Shown here: piece after piece, positions 61,892-64,000 of the stretch | How the letters are laid out: each line of letters starts with the position of its first letter | Position numbering within the stretch: position 1 is the stretch's first letter | DNA from: Ulva prolifera | Taxonomy: Eukaryota > Chlorophyta > Ulvophyceae > Ulvales > Ulvaceae | Length of the DNA: 64,000 nt | Assembly (NCBI GenBank): GCA_023078555.1 | Contig: CM041200.1 | Coordinates: forward strand, 682,001 to 746,000 | Reading direction: 5' to 3' | Notes under the pieces: model-generated | Told to the model about the DNA's origin: nothing | The model's database searches: none | What the model saw: the letters and a program-made list of their open reading frames with translations, nothing else | Program-made: the position numbers and the translations under genes

Positions 61892-63097
61892 ATGGATACT
61901 GTAACTCCGCTCTGTTCGCCGGGAAGCGTCGCTGCTCTCAGTCTGGGGCTCCCGCTGCACACAGATGATGATGAAGAACACGACCAGACGCAAAAATCAT
62001 TTGCAGCGCATTACGAAGAACATGCAGCTCGGCATTGGGACAACTTCTATCAGGCACATCAACGCAACTTTTTCAAAGATAGGCACTATTTAGACCGAGA
62101 GTTTCCTTGCCTCTTACAAAGGGACCTTGTCTTGCTTGAGGTATGGCTGTTCGCGCTTAGCAGCACGTCTGGAAGAAGGTTTGACAGGGCGGTTGGCGCC
62201 ACGTGAATTGCTGAAAAAACACTAAAGATAATGGCGGCTGAAAAGGACAAGACATGCACTGCGACTGGCGGGTGTCTGAGACTGTCGTGTTGTGCAGCTA
62301 GGGTGCGGGGTGGGCAATACTTCCCTGCCGGTAGCAAAAGCAAATCCAATGTTCAACCACATCTACTCATGTGATTACTCAGCAACTGCGATCCGACTTT
62401 TACAGACGAACCCAGAGTTTCAAAAGGATCGGATGACATCTTTCGTTGCAGATATAACCAAAGATGATTTATCCAAGCGTGTGCCACAGGCCTCTGTCGA
62501 TGTTGTCACATGCATTTTTGTTTTGTCGGCAAATCCACCTAACAGCTTGCCCAGTGTACGACGCTTTCAGAAATACGTATGTGTTTATGCCATTGCTGTG
62601 CATATGTTGCTTTTTTGCCTGTGCTTCCACCAGCTCTGGATTGGCTGAAACAGGTCACACCTGGAGCCTGCCTGCTGTGATCCTCGCTTTGGCTATTCAT
62701 TTAGTGCATAGTGCACCCCTGCTGCATGCACGGTGTGTTGTGCAAGCCACACTGGTCGGCCTGCTGCTAAATGGCCAATCCCTTACGGTGTCAGCAGGCA
62801 TTCCAGGTTGCTCGGAAGCTGAAGCAGCTCGTACGGCCACATACAGGCGCAGTGGTTGTGCGAGACTATGCTGAAGGGGACCTAGCTGAGCTGCGGCTGA
62901 ACAAACATGCCTCACAGCGCAAGCTGGCAGAGAACTTCTACATCCGGGGTGACGGCACACGGTGCTACTACTTTTCAAAGGTGTGTAATGTTCCTGCCTC
63001 GCATCACAGGTGAGTCAGCCCAAACATAATTGAATGTTCAGGGTCTGTGCAAGTCGTCTCAGGACTCAGGCCGCCCATACTCCCCCAATGTAGACCA

Positions 63098-63131
<34 letters not shown>

Positions 63132-64000
63132 CTTCAGTACTGCATGCAATAGTGTGTCACAACATGGACACAATTTTTCTGTTCAGGAAGTTTTGTGTCG
63201 TCCGTTTGAGGACGAAGGGCTCGTGTGCCGTGACGTTCACTTGCACTCTCGAGTGGTCGTCAACCGTAAGACTGGGTCGCGCATGCACCGGCGGTGGATA
63301 CAGGCCGTTTTCTGCATGCCTCCCGGTCCCCCAAGCGACCTGCTCATTCCACGGGGGCCTCGAGATGTTCATAAGGCTGCAGACAGTGACGCAGAAGGTA
63401 TTGACGACATGCCCGCTCATGGCGGATCGCGCCGATTTAGGAGAGAGCTGCTGGCTACTGTGCCCTTGTGGCTACCGCCGATGACTGACCCTGTCAGCGG
63501 TTCAAGAAGATGCGTACAGGTGAGGTCATGCACCCCAATATCGTGCCATACTTCCCACACCACCTTCCGCTTCATTTGTAGGTGGAGAGCCGAGAATTCC
63601 ATGTACAAGGCAGAGCAGATGTAGCCATGGAGGAGCAGACAGCATCACAGTTGCTGGCATCCCACACTGATGTCAATTGTAGGTGTGACCTAAATTCTGA
63701 GTGTACAAGAGTTTCATTCGCGGGGCACCATCATTCTGCAGTTTTAGAGCGGTTTCTGTTGAGCAGGCGAATCTTGGACATGGGATCAGGCATCTCTGGG
63801 GTGTGCGGCCTGGCAGCGGTTGGCAGATGCAGGGCATATGTTTTTGTGTATCCTGATGCAGCATATAAGCAGGGACTGCGAGAAAGTCTGCTTCTAAACT
63901 CTTGCCGCGTCGTTTGCGAGCGGCTGCGGCTAGTGTCCGTGGCACAGCTATTCAGCGAACTGTGCGCCTCAGACAGGAAGCTATTTGACTGTCTGGTGCT
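61892..64000 (+). CDS. tRNA N3-methylcytidine methyltransferase (METTL2/6/8 family) with a second methyltransferase domain; runs off the window
   Basis: Exons 61892-62140, 62298-62576, 62807-62980, 63187-63519 and 63582 onward join in phase 0 with GT-AG introns. Exon 1 has HYEEHAARHWDNFYQAHQRN and FFKDRHYLDREFP, the family N-terminus. Exon 2 opens LGCGVGNTSLPV (SAM motif I) and contains DYSATAIRLL, FVADITKDDL and VDVVTCIFVLSA. Exon 3 has VVVRDYAEGD and ENFYIRGDGTRCYYFSK. Exon 4 has RRWIQAVF. The last exon starts a second SAM domain (RRILDMGSGISGVCGLAA). Plants carry the same fusion with a Methyltransf_16-like C-terminus. The first domain methylates C32 of some tRNAs; the second domain's target is unknown. 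The start ATG could lie in an upstream exon. Confidence 0.88.
63101..63131 (+). repeat. Homopolymer of 31 G in an intron
   Basis: The run lies in the third-to-fourth exon intron of the tRNA methyltransferase gene, 55 bases before the acceptor. Its length is prone to slippage in replication and sequencing, so the count is uncertain. Confidence 0.9.

Overview
The window looks like nuclear DNA of a green alga (Chlorophyta, perhaps Trebouxiophyceae; inference). Genes are split by short GT-AG introns. Several products have plant-lineage architectures: a fused allantoin synthase, a tRNA m3C methyltransferase with a second C-terminal methyltransferase domain, a J-less DnaJ-type zinc-finger protein, a plant-type RNI/LRR protein and a MED17-like Mediator subunit. 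Base composition is near 50% GC. There are no bacterial operons, rRNA genes or CRISPR arrays.

Left part (1-26.2 kb) is host gene space. In order: an edge exon (-), a dienelactone hydrolase (-), a GNAT acetyltransferase (+), MED17 (-), an unidentified split gene (-), a possible short split gene (+), a long gamma-tubulin complex component of the GCP5/6 type (-), an RNI-like LRR protein (+), a DnaJ zinc-finger protein (+), allantoin synthase (-), two small unidentified genes (+), and a RING-finger gene (-) carrying an internal duplication. Neighbours belong to unrelated pathways (purine catabolism, transcription, microtubule nucleation, tRNA modification), as is usual for a eukaryotic chromosome.

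Middle part: 26.2-29.7 kb holds no gene I can support but has two minisatellites. From 29.7 to about 56.7 kb lies a nest of retroelement fossils: a tyrosine-recombinase fragment, a Ty1/copia remnant (D), a copia element with unusually divergent LTRs (A), a strongly decayed copia element on the opposite strand (B), and a very young whole-looking copia element (C). C has a 5-bp target duplication, nearly identical LTRs, and sits in the 3' LTR of B. B also carries two solo LTRs with intact target duplications and a third LTR that is itself split by about 2.2 kb of compound satellite with (GATA)n arrays. These interruptions give a relative order of insertion.

Right part (58-64 kb): a 1.87-kb Mutator-like DNA transposon with long inverted ends and a 9-bp target duplication interrupts an open reading frame. 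The window ends inside a METTL2/6/8-type tRNA methyltransferase gene (+). The best candidates for novelty are the compound satellite with its duplicated block, the Mutator-like family with a related end near 33.0 kb, the duplicated 55-residue module in the RING protein, and the mixed-ancestry copia element A.
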